Assembly (NCBI GenBank): GCA_913773715.1
Contig: CAJYHD010000780.1
Coordinates: 1-5,170 of the forward strand
Length of the DNA: 5,170 nucleotides
Direction of reading: 5' to 3'
Origin: an uncultured Sphingobium sp.
GTDB taxonomy: Bacteria; Pseudomonadota; Alphaproteobacteria; Sphingomonadales; Sphingomonadaceae
The notes under the pieces are model-generated. The model saw only the letters and a list, made by a program, of their open reading frames with translations, did not search any database and was not told the DNA's origin. The position numbers and the translations under genes were made by a program. Shown here piece by piece: positions 1 to 5,170 of this stretch. Positions within the stretch are counted from its first letter, which is position 1, and the number at the start of each line of letters is the position of its first letter.

Positions 1-345
1 CAGACGCTCTACGATGAAAGCCGATTGTTCGTGGCGCCGACACGCTACGCGGCGGGTATACCGTTAAAGGTCGTGGAGGCCATGGGTGAGGGCATTCCGT
101 GCGTGGCGACGCCGCTGCTGGCCGAACAGCTTGGCACCAATGGCATGGCGCTGGCGACGGGGGCCACCCCTGCGGATTTCGCGCGGGAATGCGCGCGGCT
201 CTATACGGATGCCCAGGCGTGGCAGAACGCGCAGGCCGGCGGGCACGCGTACGTGGAACGGTCCTGCTCTCCATGCGCTTTCCGGCAGGTTCTCGCCGAT
301 GTGTTGAAGCGGGTTGTCAGCGCCCGCGAGGATGGCTTGTCCTGA
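1..345 (+). CDS. Glycosyltransferase, GT4-like, C-terminal fragment (5' end outside window)
   Basis: The reading frame is open from the first base and ends at TGA 343-345, giving 114 visible residues; the start lies upstream of the window. Near the left edge is the nucleotide-sugar-binding stretch of GT-B fold, family 4 transferases: LFVAPTRYAAGIPLK, then VVEAMGEGIPCVATPLL, with conserved G-I-P-x-K, the E of VVEAM and the G-x-P-x-V-A-T loop. The rest is the usual C-terminal helical part (LYTDAQAWQNAQ, then a Cys-Ser-Pro segment). Such enzymes transfer a sugar from a nucleotide donor to a growing lipid-linked glycan on the cytoplasmic side of the inner membrane. The first Glu of the classical E-x7-E motif is Ala here, as in the subgroup with the A-A-G-I-P-x-K pattern. 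The flippase gene follows after 27 bases on the same strand, probably in the same operon. Donor and acceptor cannot be told; the catalytic N-terminal part is not visible, and the protein could be a larger multidomain transferase. Confidence 0.85.
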   Translation, partial: QTLYDESRLFVAPTRYAAGIPLKVVEAMGEGIPCVATPLLAEQLGTNGMALATGATPADFARECARLYTDAQAWQNAQAGGHAYVERSCSPCAFRQVLADVLKRVVSAREDGLS

Positions 346-372
346 CACGGGCGCGATGAGATACGCGCCGAT

Positions 373-1818
373 ATGTCGGTACGCCGCTCTCTTGCCTGGG
401 CCTTTTCCGGCCAGTTCGTCGCATTTGCGTTCCAGTTTCTGGGTTTGATCGTCATCTCGCGATTGTTGTCGCCCCGCGAGATCGGGGTGTACGCGATTGC
501 GATGGCGGCATTGGGTATTGCCCAGGTGTTCACCACCTTCGGCATCGCTTCGTTCCTTGTGCGGGAAAGCGAACTTCCGCAAAGCACGGTTGATACCGCC
601 TTTACCGTCAATGCCGTGCTGGTTTGCTGTCTGACGTGTATTCTGACGGGCGTGAGTTTCGCTGCGGGGCCGTTGCTCGGCGCGCCGCAGGCGGGCTCGG
701 TATTAAGGATCGTGGCGATCAGCAATCTGTTGGCTATCGTTAACTTTCGTCCGGCGGCCCTGCTGCAGCGGGAGATGCAGTTCAAGCAATTGTCGATGAT
801 AAATGTGGCCAATGTCTCAACGCAGACGCTGGCGACGATCGGTTTCGCGCTCATAGGCTCAAGTTACATGAGCTCGGCTTATGCGTCGCTTATATCCGGA
901 GCGACGGTGACCGTCTTGACGCAAATTCTTGGACATCGGCACATTAGGCTACGGTTTTCACTGGCCGGATGGCGACCGATTACCAAGTTCGGGTTGCAGA
1001 TGTTATCCGTCAGCGGGATAGCGATGCTGACCGGAAAGCTTTCAGATTTGCTGCTCGGTCGTATCCTCGGCGTCACCGCATTGGGTTTGTACGGGCGAGC
1101 TTCCGGACTATCGGCAATCATCTTCGACAATCTTTATGGCACCGCCACGCGCGTGGTGTTCGTCCAGCTATCGAAGGATTATCGTGAAGGCGGCGACTGG
1201 CGTCAGACCTACGTTCGCAGTTTCTCGATGATAACTGCGGTCATGTGGCCTTGCCTGATCGGCATCGCGGTCCTGTCACGTCCCATCATCTACATTCTTT
1301 ACGGAGAACGTTGGCTGCCAGCAGCTTTGCCGCTGTCGGCGCTCATGGTAGCGCAGTTCATTGGAGTGGCGTTCGGGATGAACTGGGAACTATTTGTCCT
1401 GCGGGGCGAAACGGGCCGTCAGGCACGTTATGAAGTGGCGCGGCTAGTTTTTGGAGTACCGATCTTTGCGATAGGTTGCCTCGTCAATCTTCTATCCGCG
1501 GCACTGGCCAAGATTGTTGATGCCCTGATCGGCTTGATCCTTTATTACCCGCATGTACGGCGTCTTGCGCAGATCGATGCATTTGTCGTGCCGGTCATCT
1601 ATCGGGATGGCGCCATTCTAACGCTCGTCTCGGTCGTGCCGGCGATGCTCGCCATGGCGTTTTATGGTTGGTCGCCTGAAACACCGCCGGTCGTCCTAGT
1701 TATTGCGATCGTGTCGGGTGTGGCGCTATGGTTTGGAGCGCTAATGCTGATGAGGCATCCGCTCTATGATGAGTGGCGCACGTTCCAGCGCCGCCTGGCG
1801 TTCAGGTCCGCCACTTAA
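373..1818 (+). CDS. Polysaccharide/oligosaccharide flippase, Wzx/PST family membrane protein
   Basis: This 481-residue protein has about 12 to 14 hydrophobic segments, roughly at residues 10-32, 37-62, 76-102, 108-128, 148-186 (two), 206-250 (two), 284-308, 318-342, 356-392 (two), 412-432 and 438-460. It has the features of the lipopolysaccharide biosynthesis/Polysacc_synt_3 group: the N-terminal RLLSPREIGVYAIAMAALGI, the middle GRILGVTALGLYGRASGL (residues 229-246) and YGERWLPAALP (310-320). Proteins of this family move undecaprenyl-linked repeat units from the cytoplasmic to the periplasmic face of the inner membrane. ATG 373 is the first possible start, because no start codon lies in frame between the preceding TGA at 343 and 373. 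Only a weak purine stretch (GATGAG, 355-360) precedes it. The gene follows a glycosyltransferase by 27 bases and ends 8 bases before the stop of a convergent gene. Its core is poorer in GC than the rfb genes (hand counts of 29/60 at 781-840 and 32/60 at 841-900). The family is clear; the transported glycan cannot be known from sequence, and flippases of this group diverge too far for a safe gene symbol. Confidence 0.9.
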   Translation: MSVRRSLAWAFSGQFVAFAFQFLGLIVISRLLSPREIGVYAIAMAALGIAQVFTTFGIASFLVRESELPQSTVDTAFTVNAVLVCCLTCILTGVSFAAGPLLGAPQAGSVLRIVAISNLLAIVNFRPAALLQREMQFKQLSMINVANVSTQTLATIGFALIGSSYMSSAYASLISGATVTVLTQILGHRHIRLRFSLAGWRPITKFGLQMLSVSGIAMLTGKLSDLLLGRILGVTALGLYGRASGLSAIIFDNLYGTATRVVFVQLSKDYREGGDWRQTYVRSFSMITAVMWPCLIGIAVLSRPIIYILYGERWLPAALPLSALMVAQFIGVAFGMNWELFVLRGETGRQARYEVARLVFGVPIFAIGCLVNLLSAALAKIVDALIGLILYYPHVRRLAQIDAFVVPVIYRDGAILTLVSVVPAMLAMAFYGWSPETPPVVLVIAIVSGVALWFGALMLMRHPLYDEWRTFQRRLAFRSAT

Positions 1819-1826
1819 CGCAGGTT
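1819..1826. other. Convergent 8-base gap between flippase and glycosyltransferase stop codons
   Basis: The flippase stop TAA (1816-1818, + strand) and the glycosyltransferase stop TGA (1829-1827, - strand) are separated by 8 bases. No GC-rich hairpin followed by a T-run is visible on either strand around the gap, so transcripts from either side probably run into the opposing gene unless Rho acts. Confidence 0.8.
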
Positions 1827-2987
1827 TCAACGAACTGCACGTCCGTGTGCGAAGCGGCCCTGTCGACAGAAGTAATCGATGATCGCCGTTTCGATCGCCG
1901 GATCGGTCAATCTGGCGAGTTGCGTCTCGCCACGCGCGATCCAGCCGGCGCGAATGTCAGGATCGAGCATTTCTTCCATGGCAGACACGAGATCGTCCAC
2001 GGACGACGGGTCGATCAATCTGGCGCCGACCCCGCCGATCTCCTCCTGAGATCCACCGCGACCGGCAATCACCGGCAGGCCGGCCTGAAATCCTTCGGCG
2101 ATTGCCATCCCGTACCCTTCGTACAGAGAGGGATAGACCATCGCGCGGCTCTCACCGAGAATGCGAAACTTGGTATCATGGTCGACATAGCCGGTCAAAA
2201 CGACCCGATCGGTCAATGCGAGCTCCGTAATCAGCGGCAGCATGGCAGCGTAATTCGAACCGACCAGCACAAGCTGGTGATCACGATGCCGCTCTGAGAA
2301 CAACGCGAAGGCGCGCAGTAGGACGTCGACCTTCTTGCGGAAATCCAACCCGCCGACATAGACGAACTGGTTCTTTGGCGTACGGTCGTGGTGGGTGGGT
2401 GTGACGTCCTTCAGCCGGATCAGATGCGCCTCAACAGTGTGGCGATGGAAAAGGCGTGCGATGTCACGCGCGCTGGCTTGCGAGATGGTGAGGATTGCAT
2501 CAGCGCGGGCCACCGAGATGAGCTGTGATACGGTTTCTTTGTTCAGCCCAGGATGTCGGACTAATGTCTTCCACCGGGCCAGGAAATAGTTCTTGAAGAA
2601 CAGATATGGGATGACGTCGAGGAGGCCGAGAACGTAGCGCGTGCCCGCGACCTTGCGCAGCGGAATGCCGCGATTGGCGCCGGTGAAATAGATGTCGTAG
2701 CGTTCGCTGGCTAGCGCCTGCGGCAGGTCGCGCTGCTCCCAACGCAGATGACCGGCGCTGCCGAAGATGCGCGTATCCAGTCCGTCAGCCTCGTTGTAGC
2801 AGGAACGGAGCGGCTGATTGCCGAGCAGGGTCACGTCGAATGGGCCCTTGCGTAGGCACTCGATCATGGAGCCGATGTAGATGGTATAGCCGCACGGTGG
2901 CCCGGCGAGTGGGCGGGCGTCGATCGCAATCCGGAACGGGCGTTCGTCCGGGGATACCGTCATGTCATCCGCGCTCCCGACCGGCAT
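1827..2987 (-). CDS. Glycosyltransferase family 4 (GT-B), last gene of the rfb operon
   Basis: The 386-residue product is a typical GT4 enzyme in length and architecture. The N-terminal domain opens with FRIAIDARPLAG (about residues 18-29), followed by DVIPYLFF (124-131) and LTISQASARDI (166-176), the usual position of the L-T-x-S-x-x-S motif. The C-terminal domain opens with FVYVGGLDFRKKVDVLLRAF (208-227), whose Arg/Lys contact the donor phosphates in this family. It then has VVLTGYVD (262-269) and an intact E-x7-E motif, EGYGMAIAE, at residues 290-298. The enzyme acts in the cytoplasm on a membrane-linked glycan. ATG 2987 shares one base with the rfbA stop (TGATG). A TTG directly before it (2990) and an ATG at 2963 with a GGGAG 10 bases upstream are alternative starts; the N-terminus only becomes family-like after the latter. 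Being coupled to the dTDP-rhamnose genes makes a rhamnosyltransferase plausible, but this is inference; mannosyl or glucosyl transfer is equally possible by sequence. Confidence 0.9.
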   Translation of the reverse strand: MPVGSADDMTVSPDERPFRIAIDARPLAGPPCGYTIYIGSMIECLRKGPFDVTLLGNQPLRSCYNEADGLDTRIFGSAGHLRWEQRDLPQALASERYDIYFTGANRGIPLRKVAGTRYVLGLLDVIPYLFFKNYFLARWKTLVRHPGLNKETVSQLISVARADAILTISQASARDIARLFHRHTVEAHLIRLKDVTPTHHDRTPKNQFVYVGGLDFRKKVDVLLRAFALFSERHRDHQLVLVGSNYAAMLPLITELALTDRVVLTGYVDHDTKFRILGESRAMVYPSLYEGYGMAIAEGFQAGLPVIAGRGGSQEEIGGVGARLIDPSSVDDLVSAMEEMLDPDIRAGWIARGETQLARLTDPAIETAIIDYFCRQGRFAHGRAVR

Positions 2988-3853
2988 CAATCCTCCACCG
3001 CACGCAGGATCGCCCGCCCATAAGCGGTCTTGCTGAACTTCTCGCCTGCGGCACGGGCTTGGGGAGCAGTTATAAAGCCTTGTTCGAACGCGATTTCCTC
3101 CAGGCAGGCGATCTGGATACCCTGCCGGTGCTGGAGAGTGCGGACGAACTCGGCGGCCTCCAGTAGGCTATCGTGCGTGCCGGTGTCGAGCCAGGCATAG
3201 CCGCGCCCCATCTGCTCGACATACAGGTCGCCCGCCTCCATGTAGAGCCGGTTGAGGTCGGTGATCTCCAGTTCGCCGCGGGCGCTCGGTTTCAGGTTGC
3301 GAGCCATGTCCACGACACGATTGTCGTAGAAATACAGGCCCGTGACCGCATGGTTCGACTTCGGCTCCGTGGGCTTTTCCTCTAGCGACAGCGCTTTGCC
3401 GTCCGTGCCCAGCTCGACCACGCCGTAGCGCTCGGGATCCTCGACGCGGTAGCTGAAGACGGTCGCGCCCTCGGTCCGCGCCACCGCGCTCGCCAGCAGA
3501 TCGGTTAGATGCGCACCGAAGAAGATGTTGTCGCCCAGCACGAGGGCGACATTATCGTCGCCGATGAAGTCCGCGCCGATCGTGAACGCCTGCGCCAACC
3601 CTTCGGGACGCGGCTGCTCGGCGTAAGCGATCGCCAGGCCGAATGCGCTGCCATCGCCGAACAACCGCTGGTAATTGCCGAGATATTCGGGGCTGGAGAT
3701 GATCAGGATATCGCGGATCCCCGCCAGCATCAGCACCGACAGTGGATAATAGATCATCGGCTTGTCATAGACCGGCAGCAACTGCTTGTTCACCGCCAGC
3801 GTCGCCGGGTGGAGCCGCGTGCCCGATCCGCCCGCCAGGATGATGCCCTTCAC
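2987..3853 (-). CDS. rfbA: Glucose-1-phosphate thymidylyltransferase
   Basis: This 288-residue enzyme joins dTTP and glucose-1-phosphate to give dTDP-glucose, the first step towards dTDP-L-rhamnose. All signatures are present: the nucleotide-binding loop GGSGTRL (8-14), [17 protein letters not shown] (23-39), [12 protein letters not shown] (79-90), [10 protein letters not shown] (105-113), LEEKP (157-161) and [13 protein letters not shown] (221-233). Residues R13, K23, D108, K160 and D223 match the known catalytic and metal-binding Arg, Lys and Asp positions of RmlA with a constant offset of about three from the E. coli enzyme. The length fits the family (about 290). The start is GTG at 3853, overlapping the rfbD stop by four bases (GTGA). 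It is supported by AAGGAG eight bases upstream and because the protein then begins with the canonical MKGIILAGG. It lies between rfbD and a glycosyltransferase in a coupled operon. RmlA is normally inhibited by dTDP-rhamnose, so it is the likely control point of the pathway. Confidence 0.97.
   Translation of the reverse strand: MKGIILAGGSGTRLHPATLAVNKQLLPVYDKPMIYYPLSVLMLAGIRDILIISSPEYLGNYQRLFGDGSAFGLAIAYAEQPRPEGLAQAFTIGADFIGDDNVALVLGDNIFFGAHLTDLLASAVARTEGATVFSYRVEDPERYGVVELGTDGKALSLEEKPTEPKSNHAVTGLYFYDNRVVDMARNLKPSARGELEITDLNRLYMEAGDLYVEQMGRGYAWLDTGTHDSLLEAAEFVRTLQHRQGIQIACLEEIAFEQGFITAPQARAAGEKFSKTAYGRAILRAVED
2991..2996 (-). promoter_or_regulatory. Ribosome binding site for the GT4 gene
   Basis: The minus strand reads GGAGGA within the last codons of rfbA, only 3 bases before ATG 2987. 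The core is strong but the spacing is short, which leaves the later ATG at 2963 (GGGAG at 2978-2974, 10-base spacing) open as a real or second start. Confidence 0.5.
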
Positions 3854-4746
3854 TTGCCGTTCTCCTTGGGGACGATCAGTTCGTCGAGGATGTCGCCCAG
3901 CGCCTCATTCCATGCGCGCGGGATGATGCCATAGGCGCGCTCGATCGCATCATGCGCGAGCAGCGAATTGGCCGGGCGGCGCGCCGGCGTCGGGTACTCC
4001 GCGGTCGTGATACCCTCGACCGTCGCGGTCGCGCCGCCGCGCATGGCGGATTGGCGGAAGATCTCTTCGGCGAACCCCGCCCAGGTGGTCGCGCCGGCAT
4101 TGCTGAAATGGAAGGTGCCGGTCGGCGCGTCCGCATCCTTCACCAGCCGCATCGCAATCGTCAGCAGCGCGGCGGCGAGATCGGCGGCGCCGGTCGGGCT
4201 GCCGTGCTGATCGGCGACGACCCGCAAATGGCCCCGCTCCGCTCCCACCCGCAGCATCGTCTTCACGAAATTATGCCCGTGCGCCGACACCACCCAGGCG
4301 GTGCGGACGATCGCGTGGCGCGCGCCGCTGGTGCGGACCGCCAGCTCGCCGCCCAGCTTCGACGCGCCATAGACGCCGAGCGGCGCGACCGGATCGTCGA
4401 CGTGCCACGCGCCCTCCCGGTCACCGGGGAACACGTAATCGGTCGACACCTGCACCAGCGGCACGTTCGCCGCCGCGCACGCCGATGCGAAAGCGGCAGG
4501 GGCGACCGCATTGACCTGCCATGCCGCGACCTGGTCGCTTTCGGCCTTGTCGACCGCAGTATAGGCGGCCCCGTTGATGACCGCCGCCCACGGCCGCTCC
4601 GCCACCTTGGCCGCGATCGCAGCCGGGTCGGTCAGGTCGAGTGCCGCGCGGTCCAGCGCCACCACCCGCCAGCCATCGGATAGGCGGGCGCGTTGCAGTT
4701 CCTGCCCAAGCTGCCCGTTGGCACCGGTAACCAGCAGCTCGCGCAT
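3850..4746 (-). CDS. rfbD: dTDP-4-dehydrorhamnose reductase
   Basis: This 298-residue NAD(P)H-dependent short-chain dehydrogenase-type enzyme reduces dTDP-4-keto-L-rhamnose to dTDP-L-rhamnose, the last step of the pathway. The Rossmann loop is [11 protein letters not shown] (7-17). [12 protein letters not shown] (58-69) is the family-specific A-Y-T-x-V-D-x-A-E block. STDYVFPG (101-108) holds the catalytic Thr102, and YGASKLGGE (126-134) gives the Tyr126-x3-Lys130 pair. RTAWV (148-152), DQHGSPT (179-185) and RPANSLL (257-263) complete the signature set. The more usual form of the third block ends in F-D-G; here Pro replaces the Asp. ATG 4746 is chosen because it shares one base with the rfbB stop (TGATG) and places the Rossmann loop at the normal distance from the N-terminus; a longer frame open to 4800 would add 18 atypical residues inside rfbB. 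A GGAA at 4757-4754 is a weak ribosome site, so coupling is likely. The gene is very GC-rich (45/60 at 4141-4200, 46/60 at 4321-4380). Confidence 0.96.
   Translation of the reverse strand: MRELLVTGANGQLGQELQRARLSDGWRVVALDRAALDLTDPAAIAAKVAERPWAAVINGAAYTAVDKAESDQVAAWQVNAVAPAAFASACAAANVPLVQVSTDYVFPGDREGAWHVDDPVAPLGVYGASKLGGELAVRTSGARHAIVRTAWVVSAHGHNFVKTMLRVGAERGHLRVVADQHGSPTGAADLAAALLTIAMRLVKDADAPTGTFHFSNAGATTWAGFAEEIFRQSAMRGGATATVEGITTAEYPTPARRPANSLLAHDAIERAYGIIPRAWNEALGDILDELIVPKENGK
3862..3867 (-). promoter_or_regulatory. Strong ribosome binding site for rfbA (GTG start)
   Basis: The minus strand reads AAGGAG, inside the last codons of rfbD, with 8 bases to the GTG at 3853. The near-consensus sequence and ideal spacing decide the GTG start of rfbA and suggest direct ribosome entry in addition to coupling through the GTGA overlap. 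Confidence 0.75.
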
Positions 4747-5170
4747 CACGCGATTCCGCGCCGTTCGGCCGCCTTCGCCGCGACCAGCGGGCGCCACCAA
4801 TCCTCATTGTCGAGATACCAGCGGACGGTCTTCTCGATGCCGGTTTCGAACGTTTCCTGCGGGTGCCAACCGAGTTCGTCGCCGATGCGGGTCGCGTCGA
4901 TGGCATAGCGCTTGTCATGGCCGGGGCGGTCGGCGACCGAGGTGATCTGCGCGGCGTAGCTTGCCCCGTCTTCGCGCGGGCGCAGCCGGTCGAGGATCGC
5001 GCAGACGGTGCGCACCACCTCGATGTTCTGCTTCTCGTTATGGCCGCCGACATTGTAGGTCCGCCCGACCGCGCCGCGCTCGAACACCGCCTGCAATGCG
5101 CGGACGTGATCCTCGACGAACAGCCAGTCGCGCACCTGATCGCCCGCGCCGTACACCGGCAGCGGCTCGC
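4746..5170 (-). CDS. rfbB: dTDP-glucose 4,6-dehydratase, C-terminal part (5' end outside window)
   Basis: The frame is open to the right edge and ends with TGA at 4748-4746, leaving 140 visible codons, about 40 percent of a family member of roughly 350 residues. The visible part begins with [20 protein letters not shown] and continues with HVRAL, the most characteristic C-terminal block of RfbB/Rml[16 protein letters not shown] and [20 protein letters not shown] then bind the nucleotide sugar in the family, followed by [20 protein letters not shown]. The enzyme uses bound NAD+ to convert dTDP-glucose into dTDP-4-keto-6-deoxyglucose, the second step to rhamnose and a branch point to other 6-deoxy sugars. 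The N-terminal Rossmann loop and the catalytic Tyr-x3-Lys lie outside the window. It is the most upstream visible gene of the minus-strand operon and overlaps rfbD by one base. Confidence 0.96.
   Translation of the reverse strand, partial: EPLPVYGAGDQVRDWLFVEDHVRALQAVFERGAVGRTYNVGGHNEKQNIEVVRTVCAILDRLRPREDGASYAAQITSVADRPGHDKRYAIDATRIGDELGWHPQETFETGIEKTVRWYLDNEDWWRPLVAAKAAERRGIA

Noticed and set aside
201..854. A 217-codon open frame on the - strand opposite the first transferase and the flippase start.
   Set aside because: It crosses two well-supported + strand genes, has no recognisable motif and no credible ribosome site.
1787..1802. Short inverted repeat at the flippase 3' end, CGCC/GGCG stem with a 4-base loop, as a possible terminator.
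   Set aside because: The perfect stem is only four pairs (six with a wobble), lies inside coding sequence and is not followed by a T-run.
1837..1850. GCAC/GTGC inverted repeat in the last codons of the GT4 gene.
   Set aside because: Four to five pairs only and no T-run on either strand; such a repeat is expected by chance.
1773..2297. A 174-codon open frame on the + strand running from the flippase end into the GT4 gene.
   Set aside because: It is antisense to the conserved C-terminal domain of the GT4 gene, including the E-x7-E region, and shows no family resemblance.
3952..4683. A 243-codon open frame on the + strand opposite rfbD.
   Set aside because: Its composition is dominated by Arg, Gly and Ala, as expected for a shadow of a very GC-rich gene, and rfbD on the other strand has every family motif.
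4747..4800. Upstream extension of rfbD by 18 residues.
   Set aside because: The extension lies wholly inside rfbB, is unlike any RfbD N-terminus, and the TGATG junction at 4746 gives the canonical N-terminus.
1..5170. Possibility of a new defence, mobile or RNA-based system.
   Set aside because: Every gene belongs to a recognisable polysaccharide-biosynthesis family, the gaps are at most 27 bases, and no repeats, direct-repeat arrays, transposase or tRNA-like structure were seen.

Overview
The window is part of a surface-polysaccharide (O-antigen or exopolysaccharide) biosynthesis locus from a GC-rich Gram-negative bacterium. The high overall GC, the dTDP-rhamnose genes and the style of the glycosyltransferases suggest an alphaproteobacterium, perhaps of the Sphingomonadaceae or Acetobacteraceae type. 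That placement is a guess from general resemblance; no marker gene is present to fix it.

Left arm (positions 1 to 1818, + strand): the C-terminal end of a GT4-type glycosyltransferase, cut by the window edge, is followed after 27 bases by a complete multi-pass membrane protein of the polysaccharide flippase (Wzx/PST) family.

Right arm (1827 to 5170, - strand, read from right to left): the C-terminal part of rfbB (dTDP-glucose 4,6-dehydratase, cut by the window edge), then rfbD (dTDP-4-dehydrorhamnose reductase), rfbA (glucose-1-phosphate thymidylyltransferase) and a second GT4 glycosyltransferase. All three junctions are 1-base or 4-base stop/start overlaps, so this is a tightly coupled operon. 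RfbA makes dTDP-glucose, RfbB dehydrates it, RfbC (not in the window) epimerises it and RfbD reduces it to dTDP-L-rhamnose. The terminal glycosyltransferase may use dTDP-rhamnose or another nucleotide sugar. The flippase on the other arm would carry the finished lipid-linked repeat unit across the inner membrane.

The two arms converge tail to tail with only 8 bases between their stop codons, and no recognisable intrinsic terminator is visible there. The flippase is clearly poorer in GC in its core than the rfb genes, the usual mosaic pattern of such loci. There is no stretch over 300 bases without a gene, and I see no RNA gene, insertion sequence, CRISPR array, long repeat or promoter. I see no novel system here: the content is recognisable, and the points of interest are in the arrangement and in a few residues.
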